NCBI GenBank assembly: GCA_017510445.1
Contig: JAFWNF010000002.1
Coordinates: forward strand, 52,294-116,293
Length of the DNA: 64,000 nucleotides
Direction: 5' to 3'
Origin: Candidatus Saccharimonadota bacterium
GTDB taxonomy: Bacteria > Patescibacteriota > Saccharimonadia > Saccharimonadales > Saccharimonadaceae
The translations under genes and the position numbers were made by a program. Of the stretch, positions 1 to 7,005 are shown one piece after another. A model generated the notes under the pieces. The model was not told where the DNA came from and did no database searches. It was given only the letters and a program-made list of their open reading frames with translations. The stretch's first letter is position 1. Each line of letters opens with the position of its first letter.

Positions 1-1
1 C

Positions 2-460
2 GAGAAGAAAGTTCAAACGCCCGTCATTATGCTCTCGGCACTATCTGAAGTAGAAACAAAAATTAGCCATCTCGATCACGGTGCTGATGATTATCTCGCT
101 AAACCATTTAAAACTGCTGAACTCGTTGCTCGCATAAAAGCTCTAATTCGCCGTCCAAAAACTATAGATATTTCAGAAATTACCTATGGTGATTTAGTTC
201 TAGATAAAACCAACGCAACCATAAACGGCGAACAGTTGACCGCAAAAGAATCTGAAATAATTGCAGAGCTAATGAAGTTTCCAGAAACATTGGTAAAAAA
301 AGAACATCTTCTCGCAAAAGTCTGGGGAGAAGATGGTTTTGGTGAAGATAATTATGTAGAATCCTACATGTCTAGAATTCGCAAATTACTAAAGAAAATC
401 CATAGCAAAGCCAGAATCGTTACCATTCGCGGTTTAGGATATAAATTAACGAATAAATAA
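2..460 (+). CDS. OmpR-family response regulator, 5' end outside window
   Basis: DNA-binding response regulator that should act on promoters when phosphorylated by the adjacent kinase. The reading frame is open from base 2, so the gene begins upstream of the window and the ATG at 29 is internal. What remains is the end of the receiver domain, including the conserved Lys of the KPF motif, followed by a winged-helix trans_reg_C domain ending in TIRGLGYKL, typical of OmpR/PhoB proteins. The phospho-acceptor Asp lies outside. Its stop is one base before the histidine kinase start, so the two form a classic two-component operon. Confidence 0.93.
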   Translation, partial: EKKVQTPVIMLSALSEVETKISHLDHGADDYLAKPFKTAELVARIKALIRRPKTIDISEITYGDLVLDKTNATINGEQLTAKESEIIAELMKFPETLVKKEHLLAKVWGEDGFGEDNYVESYMSRIRKLLKKIHSKARIVTIRGLGYKLTNK

Positions 461-461
461 T

Positions 462-1409
462 ATGTTTAAGAAATTAAGAAACCGAATCATTATCATCACG
501 ATGGCTGTCACAACCGCCGTCCTAGTTTTGTCTGGCGTGCTAATTATGGTTTTTTCATCAACTATGCGGCCAGAGCCAAGGCCCGAACCAGATTTTAGTA
601 TGCCAAATCCTGCATTATACGATGGCCAAGAATTGAAAGACTTTATCAAGAACGATCGAAAAGAAGGCAGCGAACGTCTTCTCGTCACTCTTTTATGTGT
701 TGGGGCAATTATTGAAGTTGCTACTTTTCTAATTGTTTACTTTACCTCACAAAAAATAGTTGAGCCAGTTAAAGACTCATATGATAAACAGAAGTTATTT
801 ATTGCTAATGCTTCCCACGAGCTAAAAACTCCACTTGCAATCATCCAAGCCAATATGGAAGCCTTGGATATTAGTAAAGAAAATGAAAAATGGAAATCTA
901 ACATTGAGGATGAAATAAGCCATGCCAACAAATTAGTACTAGATTTATTACAACTCGCCAAAATGGATGCTGGCAATATTGAAAAGGGCGCCATTGAAGA
1001 TATTAATTTAAAAACAGAAATAGAAAAACGTATGAAAATGTTTAAGCCGAAATTCACTGGCAGTATTTCTCTTAAAGATTCTTCCGATAATAAAACCATA
1101 AAACTTCCGAAACAAGACTTACTCCAAGTTTTAGATATTTTATTAGATAACGCCACAAAATACGGTGATAAAAAAATATCTATCATTTTAGATAAAAACG
1201 GTTTTGCGGTTACAAATGATGGCACGACGATATCTAAAGAAGATCAAGAAAAAATCTTTGATCGTTTCTATCAGGCAGACAAGAGTAAAGACGGTTCTGG
1301 TCTTGGCCTTGCTATCGCCAAAGCACTTTGCGAGCATAATAAATGGCAGATAAATTGCAAGAGTGGTAAAAGTTTAACTAAATTTATCGTAACCTTTCCC
1401 GGCCATTAA
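462..1409 (+). CDS. membrane sensor histidine kinase
   Basis: 315-residue sensor kinase, partner of the upstream regulator. Two membrane segments (about residues 9-31 and 73-95) flank a short, Pro/Glu-rich loop of about 40 residues, so there is little room for an extracellular ligand domain. HisKA follows with SHELKTPL (phospho-acceptor His119). The HATPase_c domain shows the N-box LLDNATKYG, FDRFYQ and GSGLGLAIAKAL. There is no recognisable HAMP domain. The 1-base gap to the regulator implies one mRNA. The signal is unknown. The small secreted protein next door could be sensed by it or controlled by it, which is inference from position only. Confidence 0.92.
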   Translation: MFKKLRNRIIIITMAVTTAVLVLSGVLIMVFSSTMRPEPRPEPDFSMPNPALYDGQELKDFIKNDRKEGSERLLVTLLCVGAIIEVATFLIVYFTSQKIVEPVKDSYDKQKLFIANASHELKTPLAIIQANMEALDISKENEKWKSNIEDEISHANKLVLDLLQLAKMDAGNIEKGAIEDINLKTEIEKRMKMFKPKFTGSISLKDSSDNKTIKLPKQDLLQVLDILLDNATKYGDKKISIILDKNGFAVTNDGTTISKEDQEKIFDRFYQADKSKDGSGLGLAIAKALCEHNKWQINCKSGKSLTKFIVTFPGH

Positions 1410-1480
1410 TAATAAAAATTCATTTTTATTTAAGTTTTGGCCGATAAAATAAAAAACACAACAGTTAAAGAAAGGATTAC

Positions 1481-1933
1481 ATGAAAGATAAGAATCATAG
1501 AAAAAAAGTTGTTGCATCCGCGCTTGTGATTGGTGCTATGGCTAGCGGAGCCGCAATGGCATCTAATCAAATGGTTAACGCCACTAGTAACGATAATGGA
1601 CAATCCGAATCTAGTGAAACTCATAAAAAGCCAGAGTTGAGCGAAGAAAAGAAAGCCGAAATCAAAGCTAAACTAGATGCCATGACTGAAGAAGAAAAGA
1701 AGGAATGGTTAGAGAGTCACAAACCAAAGGGTGGTGAAAGACCAGAACGCGGCAAAAACCGAGGAAAACCGGCCGATTTAACGGATGAAGAGTGGGAGCA
1801 GAAAAAAGCTGAACTTAAAGAAAAGCTCGACGCTATGACCGAAGAGGAAAAGAAAGAGTGGTTAGAAAACCACAGGCATAAGAAAGGCAATCGAGCAGAA
1901 GGCTCACAAGCAGAGCTTCCCGCAGAAGAATAA
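1481..1933 (+). CDS. small secreted charged protein with an internal duplication
   Basis: 150 residues, no family recognised. A basic N-terminus and hydrophobic stretch (about residues 8-30, Ala-rich with small residues before MVNAT) look like a signal peptide or signal anchor. The mature part is highly charged and contains a duplicated block: AKLDAMTEEEKKEWLESH near residues 67-84 and EKLDAMTEEEKKEWLENH near 126-143, each preceded by an LS/LT-x-E-E helix start. This gives two amphipathic helical repeats, loosely reminiscent of Spy/CpxP-type periplasmic proteins. RBS AAAGAAAGGA precedes the ATG, and a strong hairpin terminator follows directly. Adjacent to a two-component system, it may be its target. 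Confidence 0.75.
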   Translation: MKDKNHRKKVVASALVIGAMASGAAMASNQMVNATSNDNGQSESSETHKKPELSEEKKAEIKAKLDAMTEEEKKEWLESHKPKGGERPERGKNRGKPADLTDEEWEQKKAELKEKLDAMTEEEKKEWLENHRHKKGNRAEGSQAELPAEE

Positions 1934-1938
1934 TGCAA

Positions 1939-1965
1939 AAATAACCGCCCTTGGGGCGGTTATTT
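1939..1965. terminator. bidirectional intrinsic terminator
   Basis: Hairpin with an 11-bp perfect stem (AATAACCGCCC against GGGCGGTTATT) and a 3-base loop, flanked by A-rich and T-rich ends. It lies between the secreted-protein gene on + and tRNA-Lys on -, so it can end both transcripts. Confidence 0.85.
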
Positions 1966-1983
1966 GAAACATAGTTCTTCACA

Positions 1984-2060
1984 TGGTGAGTCGGGAGGGG
2001 CTCGAACCCTCGACACCGGGCTTAAAAGGCCCGTGCTCTAACCAGCTGAGCTACCGACCC
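1984..2060 (-). tRNA. tRNA-Lys (UUU)
   Basis: Cloverleaf on the minus strand: acceptor stem GGGTCGG/CCGACTC (one G-U), D-arm GCTC..GAGC, anticodon stem CGGGC/GCCCG with loop CTTTTAA giving anticodon TTT, T-arm with TTCGAGC. The 3' CCA is encoded. It is downstream of tRNA-Val(GAC) on the same strand, with a long inverted repeat between them. Confidence 0.95.
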
Positions 2061-2084
2061 AAATTGTTAAAATCCTTCTTTTTC

Positions 2085-2173
2085 ACAGAGTGTTTCAGAT
2101 TGGTAATTTCTCCGACCGAAGCGCGTCTTCTAGACGAGCGAGGGCGGAAAATTGCCGAGATGGAACATTCTGT
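2085..2173. repeat. long imperfect inverted repeat between two tRNAs
   Basis: The spacer between tRNA-Val and tRNA-Lys folds back on itself over almost its whole length. ACAGAGTGTT at 2085 pairs with the complement at the 2164-2173 end, and the arms meet at a CGTCT/AGACG tip near 2124-2135. Several arm differences are G-U compatible if the plus strand is transcribed and become A-C mismatches on the minus strand. Flanking T-rich and A-rich tracts extend the pairing. No gene is visible here. Confidence 0.7.
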
Positions 2174-2182
2174 AAAAGAAAC

Positions 2183-2259
2183 TGGTGGACGGTATAGGAC
2201 TCGAACCTATGACCTCTTCTACGTCAAAGAAACGCTCTAGCCAACTGAGCTAACCGTCC
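2183..2259 (-). tRNA. tRNA-Val (GAC)
   Basis: Minus-strand cloverleaf: acceptor GGACGGT/ACCGTCC (perfect), D-arm GCTC..GAGC, anticodon stem TTTCT/AGAAG with loop TTGACGT, so the anticodon is GAC with an unusual G at position 37. T-arm ATAGG/CCTAT with TTCGAGT. CCA is encoded. First of two tRNAs in this orientation. Confidence 0.88.
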
Positions 2260-2321
2260 GAGACCTAAACTATTCTACCACATCTTCCAGATTTTGTGAA
2301 GACCAAAATTCAAAGTCATGC

Positions 2322-2350
2322 TTGTATTTTTATGACTAAAATGGTATAAT
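2322..2350 (+). promoter_or_regulatory. typA promoter, leaderless type
   Basis: TTGTAT, 17-base spacer, TATAAT ending 8 bases before the typA ATG. Transcription is expected to begin at or within a base or two of the start codon. No Shine-Dalgarno can fit. Confidence 0.7.
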
Positions 2351-2358
2351 TTTCCCCT

Positions 2359-4170
2359 ATGGATTCACAAAAAATCAGAAACGTGGCGATTATCGCCCAT
2401 GTTGACCACGGCAAAACTACCCTTGTTGATGGGCTTTTAAAGCAGTCCCATACTTTTCGCGATAACCAAGCCGAAATGTCCCAAACTCTCATTATGGACT
2501 CAATGGATCAGGAGCACGAGCGCGGCATCACAATCACCGCAAAACAAACCTCGGTCTTTTATGACGGCTACAAAATAAATATTATTGATACTCCGGGTCA
2601 CGCTGATTTTTCTGGTGAAGTTGAACGTACTTTGAACATGGCTGATGGTGTCCTTTTGATCGTTGACGCTCAGGAAGGCCCAATGCCCCAAACGAAATTC
2701 GTCCTTCAAAAAGCTCTTGGACTAAAACTAAAACCAGTTGTTATTATTAACAAAATTGACAAACCAGCCGCTCGTATAGAAGAAGTCGAATCTGAAATCG
2801 CTGACCTTTTCCTTGAGCTTGCCACTGATGAATCTCAACTAAATTACCCAATTTACTACGCTATCGCAAGAGACGGCAAAGCCGGCAAAACTACCGACCT
2901 TGACAACGATTTACACGTCATTTTTGAGTCTATCATTAACGACATTCCAGCCCCAAAAATCGACGAGAACGACGGTAAAGGCGCTCAACTTCTCGTTGCC
3001 GCTCTCGCCGCCGATAATTATCTCGGCAAATATTGCATCGGCAAAGTTTTTCGTGGCAAATTCAAAAAAGGTACCACGGTTAAAATTCTTTCAAACGGAA
3101 CTACAAAAACAGGGAAAATCGACCAAATTTTTACCTACAAAGGTCTTGGGAAAGAAGAAGCTCTTGAGGTTTCTGCCGGCGACATCGTTTCTCTCACGGG
3201 CGTCTCAAACGCCAACATTGGCGACACTATCGCTACTGGCGACAACCCAGAAGCCCTCCCAACTATCGAACTAGAACCACCAACCCTTTCTATCTATATC
3301 GGCCCAAATACCAGCCCTCTGAAGGGTAAAGAAGGCGAATTCACCACTTCTCGCCAGATTGCCGAACGTCTCGAAAAAGAGCTCGAAACCAACATTGCGT
3401 TAAAAATCGTCCCAGATGGCCTCGGCTATAAAGTTTCTGGTCGTGGTGAGCTTCATCTCTCCGTCTTGATCGAAACCATGCGTCGTGAAGGTTATGAGCT
3501 CGAAGCTGGCCGTCCAGAGGTCGTTTATAAAGAAATTGACGGTCAAAAATGTGAGCCAGTAGAAGATCTAACTATTGAAGTTGATTCCGAATTTGTCGGC
3601 GCCGTTTCCCAAGAACTCGGTATCAGAAAAGCCGATTTAATCTCCCAAGATCTCACATCCACTGGTTCAACTCGCTTCACCTACGAAATCACAACCGCTG
3701 CTCTCATTGGCCTCAGGAATAATCTTCTCACCGCTACCAGAGGTACGGCAATTATGTCCTCCATCCCTAAAGGTTATAAACCAGTTGAAGCAAAATATAA
3801 ACCCGAGCGAAACGGTGCTTTGATCGCCTTTGAGCCAGGGGTTTCTACCGCCTATGCCCTGGATGCCGCTCAGGCTCGCGGAATTCTCTTTATTCCGCCA
3901 GGTGTTCCTGTTTATCAGGGAATGATTGTCGGTCTCTCCAATAAAAAAGACGACCTCGATATCAACATTTGCCGCGAAAAACAGCTTACCAACATGCGCA
4001 CTCACGCCTCCGATGGCGCAATCCAGCTCACCCCATATACTCAGTATTCCCTCGAACAATGCCTTGATTTTCTCCTTGATGACGAGCTCCTAGAAGTCAC
4101 TCCAAAATCCCTTCGTCTCAGAAAGCGCCAACTCGACCCAATCAAGAGAAAAAGAGAAAACCGAGTCTAA
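2359..4170 (+). CDS. typA: translational GTPase TypA/BipA
   Basis: 603-residue ribosome-binding GTPase of the EF-G/LepA superfamily, involved in late 50S assembly and stress adaptation. The G-domain motifs are all present: G1 HVDHGKTTL near residue 16, switch II DTPGHADF, NKID, with EHERGITI in switch I. EF-Tu domain 2, EF-G domains III/V and the TypA-specific C-terminus (TPYTQYSLEQCLDFL, ending in RKRQLD) follow. Length matches the usual 600-615. The start is set by a -10 hexamer 8 bases upstream, with no Shine-Dalgarno, as for other genes in this window. It is monocistronic, with a terminator just after the stop. Confidence 0.97.
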   Translation: MDSQKIRNVAIIAHVDHGKTTLVDGLLKQSHTFRDNQAEMSQTLIMDSMDQEHERGITITAKQTSVFYDGYKINIIDTPGHADFSGEVERTLNMADGVLLIVDAQEGPMPQTKFVLQKALGLKLKPVVIINKIDKPAARIEEVESEIADLFLELATDESQLNYPIYYAIARDGKAGKTTDLDNDLHVIFESIINDIPAPKIDENDGKGAQLLVAALAADNYLGKYCIGKVFRGKFKKGTTVKILSNGTTKTGKIDQIFTYKGLGKEEALEVSAGDIVSLTGVSNANIGDTIATGDNPEALPTIELEPPTLSIYIGPNTSPLKGKEGEFTTSRQIAERLEKELETNIALKIVPDGLGYKVSGRGELHLSVLIETMRREGYELEAGRPEVVYKEIDGQKCEPVEDLTIEVDSEFVGAVSQELGIRKADLISQDLTSTGSTRFTYEITTAALIGLRNNLLTATRGTAIMSSIPKGYKPVEAKYKPERNGALIAFEPGVSTAYALDAAQARGILFIPPGVPVYQGMIVGLSNKKDDLDINICREKQLTNMRTHASDGAIQLTPYTQYSLEQCLDFLLDDELLEVTPKSLRLRKRQLDPIKRKRENRV

Positions 4171-4178
4171 AAACAATA

Positions 4179-4212
4179 ACAGAGGTGCACAAAATCCCCA
4201 CCTCTGTTTTTT
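4179..4212 (+). terminator. typA terminator
   Basis: ACAGAGGTG pairs with CACCTCTGT (9 bp) around an 11-base loop, followed by a run of T. Confidence 0.85.
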
Positions 4213-4244
4213 ATTGCCAAACTGCGAAACATAGTAGAAAACCA

Positions 4245-4273
4245 TTGACTTTTTAATATGTTTATGCTATAAT
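4245..4273 (+). promoter_or_regulatory. strong consensus promoter with extended -10
   Basis: TTGACT, 17 bases, TGC-TATAAT. The same pattern recurs at 5115, 5704, 35505, 43637 and 50485, and in weaker form at 35126 and 51484. It is followed here by an untranslated leader of about 140 bases before the gene at 4422. Confidence 0.85.
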
Positions 4274-4333
4274 GAAGATGTAAATAGTTTTTAGATTATT
4301 TATGAAGTTTAATATGCGCTTAGATTGATATAT

Positions 4334-4381
4334 CTGTGGCTCATTTTGATGTCGAATACTCGTCGTTAAAATGAGCCACAG
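4334..4381 (+). promoter_or_regulatory. 14-bp perfect hairpin in the 5' leader
   Basis: CTGTGGCTCATTTT at 4334-4347 pairs perfectly with AAAATGAGCCACAG at 4368-4381 around a 20-base loop. It lies between the promoter at 4245 and the RBS at 4409, so it is in the 5' untranslated RNA. There is no T-run, so it is not a simple terminator. It could stabilise the mRNA or bind a regulator. A related hairpin (TTGGCCCATT/AATGGGCCAA) precedes the gene at 50634. Confidence 0.75.
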
Positions 4382-4421
4382 AGACGGCTCAAATTTATTA
4401 TTTTGATTGGAGCGTATTTTA

Positions 4422-5024
4422 ATGGCCGAGATGTATCTATGTTTAGATGAAGTATCTCTCAGTAGGGTTCTCGATTATAGAGAAAAAAATGAAGTTACTG
4501 TTGATGTAGGTCGTGTGTTTCTTTTTGCGAGAAACACAAACAAAGAAGAAGCCCGTAAATATATCATGGGTTACTGCGACAAATACGTTACTAAAATCGT
4601 AAGACGCACAGTAGCTTTTATAATTTACGAAGAATGGCTACCGGAACTGTATGAAGAGATGGAACATGCTGATGCTCAAGTATTGAAACGGTATAGAAAG
4701 ATGGAACGTAATTGTGTCCACATGCCTACGGAACTGTATAAAGAGATGAAAAAGGAACTGAATGAAGAGATAAAACAACATATTGATATCCACAACGTGC
4801 TCGTTAAATCAATAAAAATAGCCGAAAAATCAGAGGATACAGCATTCTATGATAATACATGGCTGGTGGAATGGTTAAAAGCTACTAGGCCACTCTATGA
4901 TGCATTCGTAGAATTTAAAGCAAAAATCGAGAAATCAGATGATATATATAAGGACATAGGTGAGATCATTTCCACTAGACTTAGACTGTCGGACGAAGAT
5001 ATAAGCTGCGAAGATGACGAATGA
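4422..5024 (+). CDS. hypothetical cytoplasmic protein, 200 aa
   Basis: No family recognised. The ATG at 4422 has a GGAG Shine-Dalgarno 9 bases upstream; an in-frame TTG at 4407 overlaps that RBS and is rejected. The protein has no membrane segment or signal peptide. It is charged and probably mostly helical, with two similar segments (ELYEEMEHADAQV and ELYKEMKKELNEE). The C-terminus is acidic. It is the first of several accessory genes at 4.2-7.0 kb, each transcribed separately. A long, hairpin-bearing leader and its own terminator suggest individually regulated expression. Confidence 0.7.
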   Translation: MAEMYLCLDEVSLSRVLDYREKNEVTVDVGRVFLFARNTNKEEARKYIMGYCDKYVTKIVRRTVAFIIYEEWLPELYEEMEHADAQVLKRYRKMERNCVHMPTELYKEMKKELNEEIKQHIDIHNVLVKSIKIAEKSEDTAFYDNTWLVEWLKATRPLYDAFVEFKAKIEKSDDIYKDIGEIISTRLRLSDEDISCEDDE

Positions 5025-5060
5025 TATAATGCACGTTAAAAAAACTGAGAGAAAAGCGCA

Positions 5061-5096
5061 AAAATCCCCTCTGGCTAAAAACCAGGGGGAATTTTT
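5061..5096 (+). terminator. intrinsic terminator
   Basis: AAATCCCC-TCTGG and CCAG-GGGGAATTTTT form a GC-rich hairpin with a T tail, 36 bases after the preceding stop codon. Confidence 0.8.
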
Positions 5097-5114
5097 ATAT
5101 CAAAACATAAAATA

Positions 5115-5170
5115 TTGACTTTTTAGATAAAGTATGCTATAATGTAAAGAGATATCCTTCCGGGGATATT
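5115..5170 (+). promoter_or_regulatory. consensus promoter followed at once by a hairpin leader
   Basis: TTGACT at 5115-5120, 17 bases, TGC-TATAAT at 5138-5143. The expected transcript begins with a hairpin at 5151-5170 (GATATCC with GGATATT), then a T-rich tract and the RBS TAAGGAGGT at 5182. The hairpin plus T-rich run resembles an attenuator placed ahead of the coding region. Confidence 0.75.
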
Positions 5171-5199
5171 GAATTTTTATTTTAAGGAGGTAAAACTTC

Positions 5200-5454
5200 A
5201 TGAATAAAAAGAAGTTTTACATTGCAGAAATCATCGCGTCAGTTGCTCTTATCGTGTTTTTCGCCATCGGACTGTTCTTGCCATACAACTACAGGCCTGA
5301 CACTACGCCGACGGATGCACTTATCACCACGGTCGGCCTAAAAACACTCTTGGTGTTTGATATTTTCTTCATGGGTTACATGATATATGATCGAGCACGG
5401 AGGATTAAGAATCCAAGATACGACTTCATTTTTAAGGACGAGGAAGGGAGGTGA
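5200..5454 (+). CDS. small membrane protein, two transmembrane segments
   Basis: 84 residues, no family recognised. Two hydrophobic segments: about residues 7-27 (IAEIIASVALIVFFAIGLFL) and 45-62. A short polar loop sits between them, and the C-terminal tail is basic then acidic (RRIKNPRYDFIF..). A near-perfect AAGGAGGT Shine-Dalgarno 9 bases before the ATG fixes the start and predicts high translation. Its stop codon overlaps the RBS of the next membrane protein, so the two are co-transcribed and probably translationally coupled. Confidence 0.75.
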   Translation: MNKKKFYIAEIIASVALIVFFAIGLFLPYNYRPDTTPTDALITTVGLKTLLVFDIFFMGYMIYDRARRIKNPRYDFIFKDEEGR

Positions 5455-5460
5455 AATGAG

Positions 5461-5646
5461 ATGAAACCGGTATGTTGTATAACCATGCTTATAGCCGCAG
5501 TAGCATCTGCAATAATCCTTATGATGGGCACCACAGCAGTCCCGAGATGGGCGCTGTTGGCTTTCTGTCTGTTCTCTTTTATATCATTTATCGTTTTTGC
5601 GATTAGTTTCGTAAAATGGTTTATAAGAGAGCGTAACATAAAATAA
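5461..5646 (+). CDS. small membrane protein, two transmembrane segments
   Basis: 61 residues, almost entirely membrane-embedded: segments at about residues 5-24 (ITMLIAAVASAIILMMGTTA) and 29-52, ending in the basic tail WFIRERNIK. The RBS GGGAGGTGA overlaps the end of the upstream gene, giving a coupled pair of small membrane proteins. Toxin-like holins have a similar layout (two helices and a charged tail), but nothing identifies it as one. A GC-rich terminator follows. Confidence 0.7.
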   Translation: MKPVCCITMLIAAVASAIILMMGTTAVPRWALLAFCLFSFISFIVFAISFVKWFIRERNIK

Positions 5647-5656
5647 AGCACACCAC

Positions 5657-5684
5657 GCCCGCCGGCATTGCCGACGGGCTTTTG
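5657..5684 (+). terminator. GC-rich terminator, copy 1 of 2
   Basis: GCCCGCCGGC, loop ATT, GCCGACGGGC, then TTTTG. The same hairpin sequence, including the flanking CCAC, recurs at 5937, so the two neighbouring units share a duplicated terminator. Confidence 0.9.
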
Positions 5685-5703
5685 CTATCGAAATATAACT
5701 AGA

Positions 5704-5760
5704 TTGACTTAATTCGTATAGCGTGCTATAACTAATTTGTACCCCTTGGGTACAAATTTT
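5704..5760 (+). promoter_or_regulatory. consensus promoter followed by a terminator-like leader hairpin
   Basis: TTGACT at 5704-5709, 17 bases, TGC-TATAAC at 5727-5732. Immediately after comes TTTGTACCC/GGGTACAAA (9-bp stem, 3-base loop, 5736-5756), then TTTTTATTTT and the RBS GGAGG. Hairpin plus T-run between promoter and RBS has the form of an attenuator. Confidence 0.75.
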
Positions 5761-5779
5761 TATTTTGGAGGGCTCGACC

Positions 5780-5929
5780 ATGAAATGGCTAATTATTTTC
5801 GGTAGTCTAATATTTGTCGCCATCGTGACGATTTTAATTCTTCTCGAGCAAAGGGATAAGAAACAAAAACAAATCTACCGTGTTTCTATCAAAAACGGCA
5901 AAGTTGAGCCGTTCAAAGACCATTTCTAA
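5780..5929 (+). CDS. 49-aa single-pass membrane protein
   Basis: Start ATG at 5780 follows TTTTGGAGGG, and the stop is TAA at 5927-5929. The protein starts MKWLIIFGSLIFVAIV and has one transmembrane helix (about residues 3-22), a basic patch (EQRDKKQKQ) and a short polar C-terminal domain ending KVEPFKDHF. No family recognised. The complete unit of promoter, hairpin leader, strong RBS and terminator argues that this tiny gene is real. It sits among similar small membrane-protein genes. Confidence 0.75.
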   Translation: MKWLIIFGSLIFVAIVTILILLEQRDKKQKQIYRVSIKNGKVEPFKDHF

Positions 5930-5936
5930 CCCCCAC

Positions 5937-5965
5937 GCCCGCCGGCATTGCCGACGGGTTATTTC
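5937..5965 (+). terminator. GC-rich terminator, copy 2 of 2
   Basis: CCCGCCGGC, ATT, GCCGACGGG, then TTATTTC. Near-identical to the terminator at 5657, pointing to duplication of a small-gene module. Confidence 0.85.
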
Positions 5966-6020
5966 TATGTTAAAATGTCTAACATTATCTCAAAGATCGA
6001 ACCTTAAAGGTGGTGAAATT

Positions 6021-6413
6021 ATGAAAAAACCTTATTGCATCCCAGAACTTTGCCTCTCGCTTTTGACATTTTTTGGTTTTAGCTACGGGCTCGTTGCTGT
6101 CTTTAGAGATTCTAGTCTAGAGGGTGGAGCGCGAATTTTTGTTTTCTCGATAGGTTTAGCTGGATTCCTTGCCTCGCTTTATGTGATTGGCTATATCATT
6201 CGGAAGAACCTCCAGAAAGAAACAGAAATCGACGAGGCCGAAAAGGACAGAATACGCGAAGAGGCTTATAGAGAGTGGCAAATGGCTCTCGCCGAAGCCG
6301 AGAAAAAGTGTGAGGAAGCTCAAGAAAAATGGGAAGAATTCCAAAAGTTGTCCGAAGAAACCCCAGAAAACCCTAGCAATTTCGAGCTCAAAATCGAAAC
6401 GGAGCCCGAATAA
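6021..6413 (+). CDS. membrane protein with acidic coiled-coil tail
   Basis: 130 residues. The ATG at 6021 has AAAGGTGGTGA about 6 bases upstream; the frame is open further upstream but crosses the previous terminator, so that extension is not credible. Two transmembrane segments at about residues 8-27 and 40-62, then a long cytoplasmic helix rich in Glu/Lys (about 65-115) likely to form a coiled coil. The C-terminus is acidic. No family recognised. A terminator follows 10 bases after the stop. Confidence 0.75.
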   Translation: MKKPYCIPELCLSLLTFFGFSYGLVAVFRDSSLEGGARIFVFSIGLAGFLASLYVIGYIIRKNLQKETEIDEAEKDRIREEAYREWQMALAEAEKKCEEAQEKWEEFQKLSEETPENPSNFELKIETEPE

Positions 6414-6423
6414 TCACCGCGCA

Positions 6424-6447
6424 CCCGACTTTCGAGTCGGGTTTTTG
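6424..6447 (+). terminator. intrinsic terminator
   Basis: CCCGACT, loop TTCG, AGTCGGG, then TTTTTG. A stable UUCG tetraloop hairpin. Confidence 0.9.
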
Positions 6448-6519
6448 TTGCCTATATCAGTAAAAAGTGATAACATAAACAAACAGTTCAAAAGAAGTAC
6501 ATTAAAGGAGGTGACTGGC

Positions 6520-6972
6520 GTGAGAGTCCGCGTTCACGACAAAATTTTTGTCCAGAACTATGATCTCGGGTTTATTGTTAATAATATTAGATTATATCCG
6601 AGCGAAATTCGCGAAAAGATTCAAGAAAGCCAGTCATCATCAGATTCATATTCTGGAAAAAGTGAATTTTGTTTTGACTACTTTTTCGAATCGGAAGAGG
6701 CTATAGGCTGGCTCGAAAACCAATGTTGGCTTCTTGACGCGAAAGAAATGTCCGAAAAAGGCGAAAAAGAAATCAAAAAAGAATTGAAAAGGATAAAAAA
6801 CGAAAATAAAAAACTCCTAAAACAATTCTTTAAAAGGGAAGACTTTTTAAACGACGACGCGTGTCACTTTTTAATCTCTTCCATGAGAACCCAAAAACAC
6901 ATCATTTTCTCTTTAGAACTGACGTATAGAAACCGCAAAATTCCGCTTTTCTCCTTACCGAAAGACGCCTGA
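6520..6972 (+). CDS. hypothetical cytoplasmic protein, 150 aa
   Basis: GTG start at 6520, 8 bases after AAAGGAGG; the frame is open upstream but runs back through the terminator at 6424, so the start is set by the RBS. It begins VRVRVHDKIFVQNYDLGF. A charged middle (EKGEKEIKKELKRIKNENKK) suggests a helix. No signal peptide, membrane segment or known motif. The stop codon lies inside the loop of the terminator hairpin. Last of the accessory run at 4.2-7.0 kb. Confidence 0.7.
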   Translation: MRVRVHDKIFVQNYDLGFIVNNIRLYPSEIREKIQESQSSSDSYSGKSEFCFDYFFESEEAIGWLENQCWLLDAKEMSEKGEKEIKKELKRIKNENKKLLKQFFKREDFLNDDACHFLISSMRTQKHIIFSLELTYRNRKIPLFSLPKDA

Positions 6973-6987
6973 ACTGGCGTCTTTTTT
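6961..6987 (+). terminator. terminator overlapping the stop codon
   Basis: AAAGACGCC and GGCGTCTTT pair (9 bp) around TGAACT, whose TGA is the stop of the preceding gene. A T-run follows. Confidence 0.85.
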
Positions 6988-7005
6988 CGTGCTATAATCA
7001 TGAAT

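Noticed and set aside
3667-4059. Open minus-strand frame inside typA
   Set aside because: Shadow of a strongly conserved coding sequence on the other strand; no RBS or promoter and no family resemblance. The same holds for long antisense frames in mnmA, 23.1-24.5 kb, the P-type ATPase, prfA and nrdD.
4407-4421. TTG start for the 4.4-kb gene
   Set aside because: It overlaps the Shine-Dalgarno GGAG that serves the ATG at 4422.
6187-6519. Upstream extension of the 150-aa protein
   Set aside because: It runs antisense to nothing but through the coding region and terminator of the preceding gene; AAAGGAGG before GTG 6520 marks the start.
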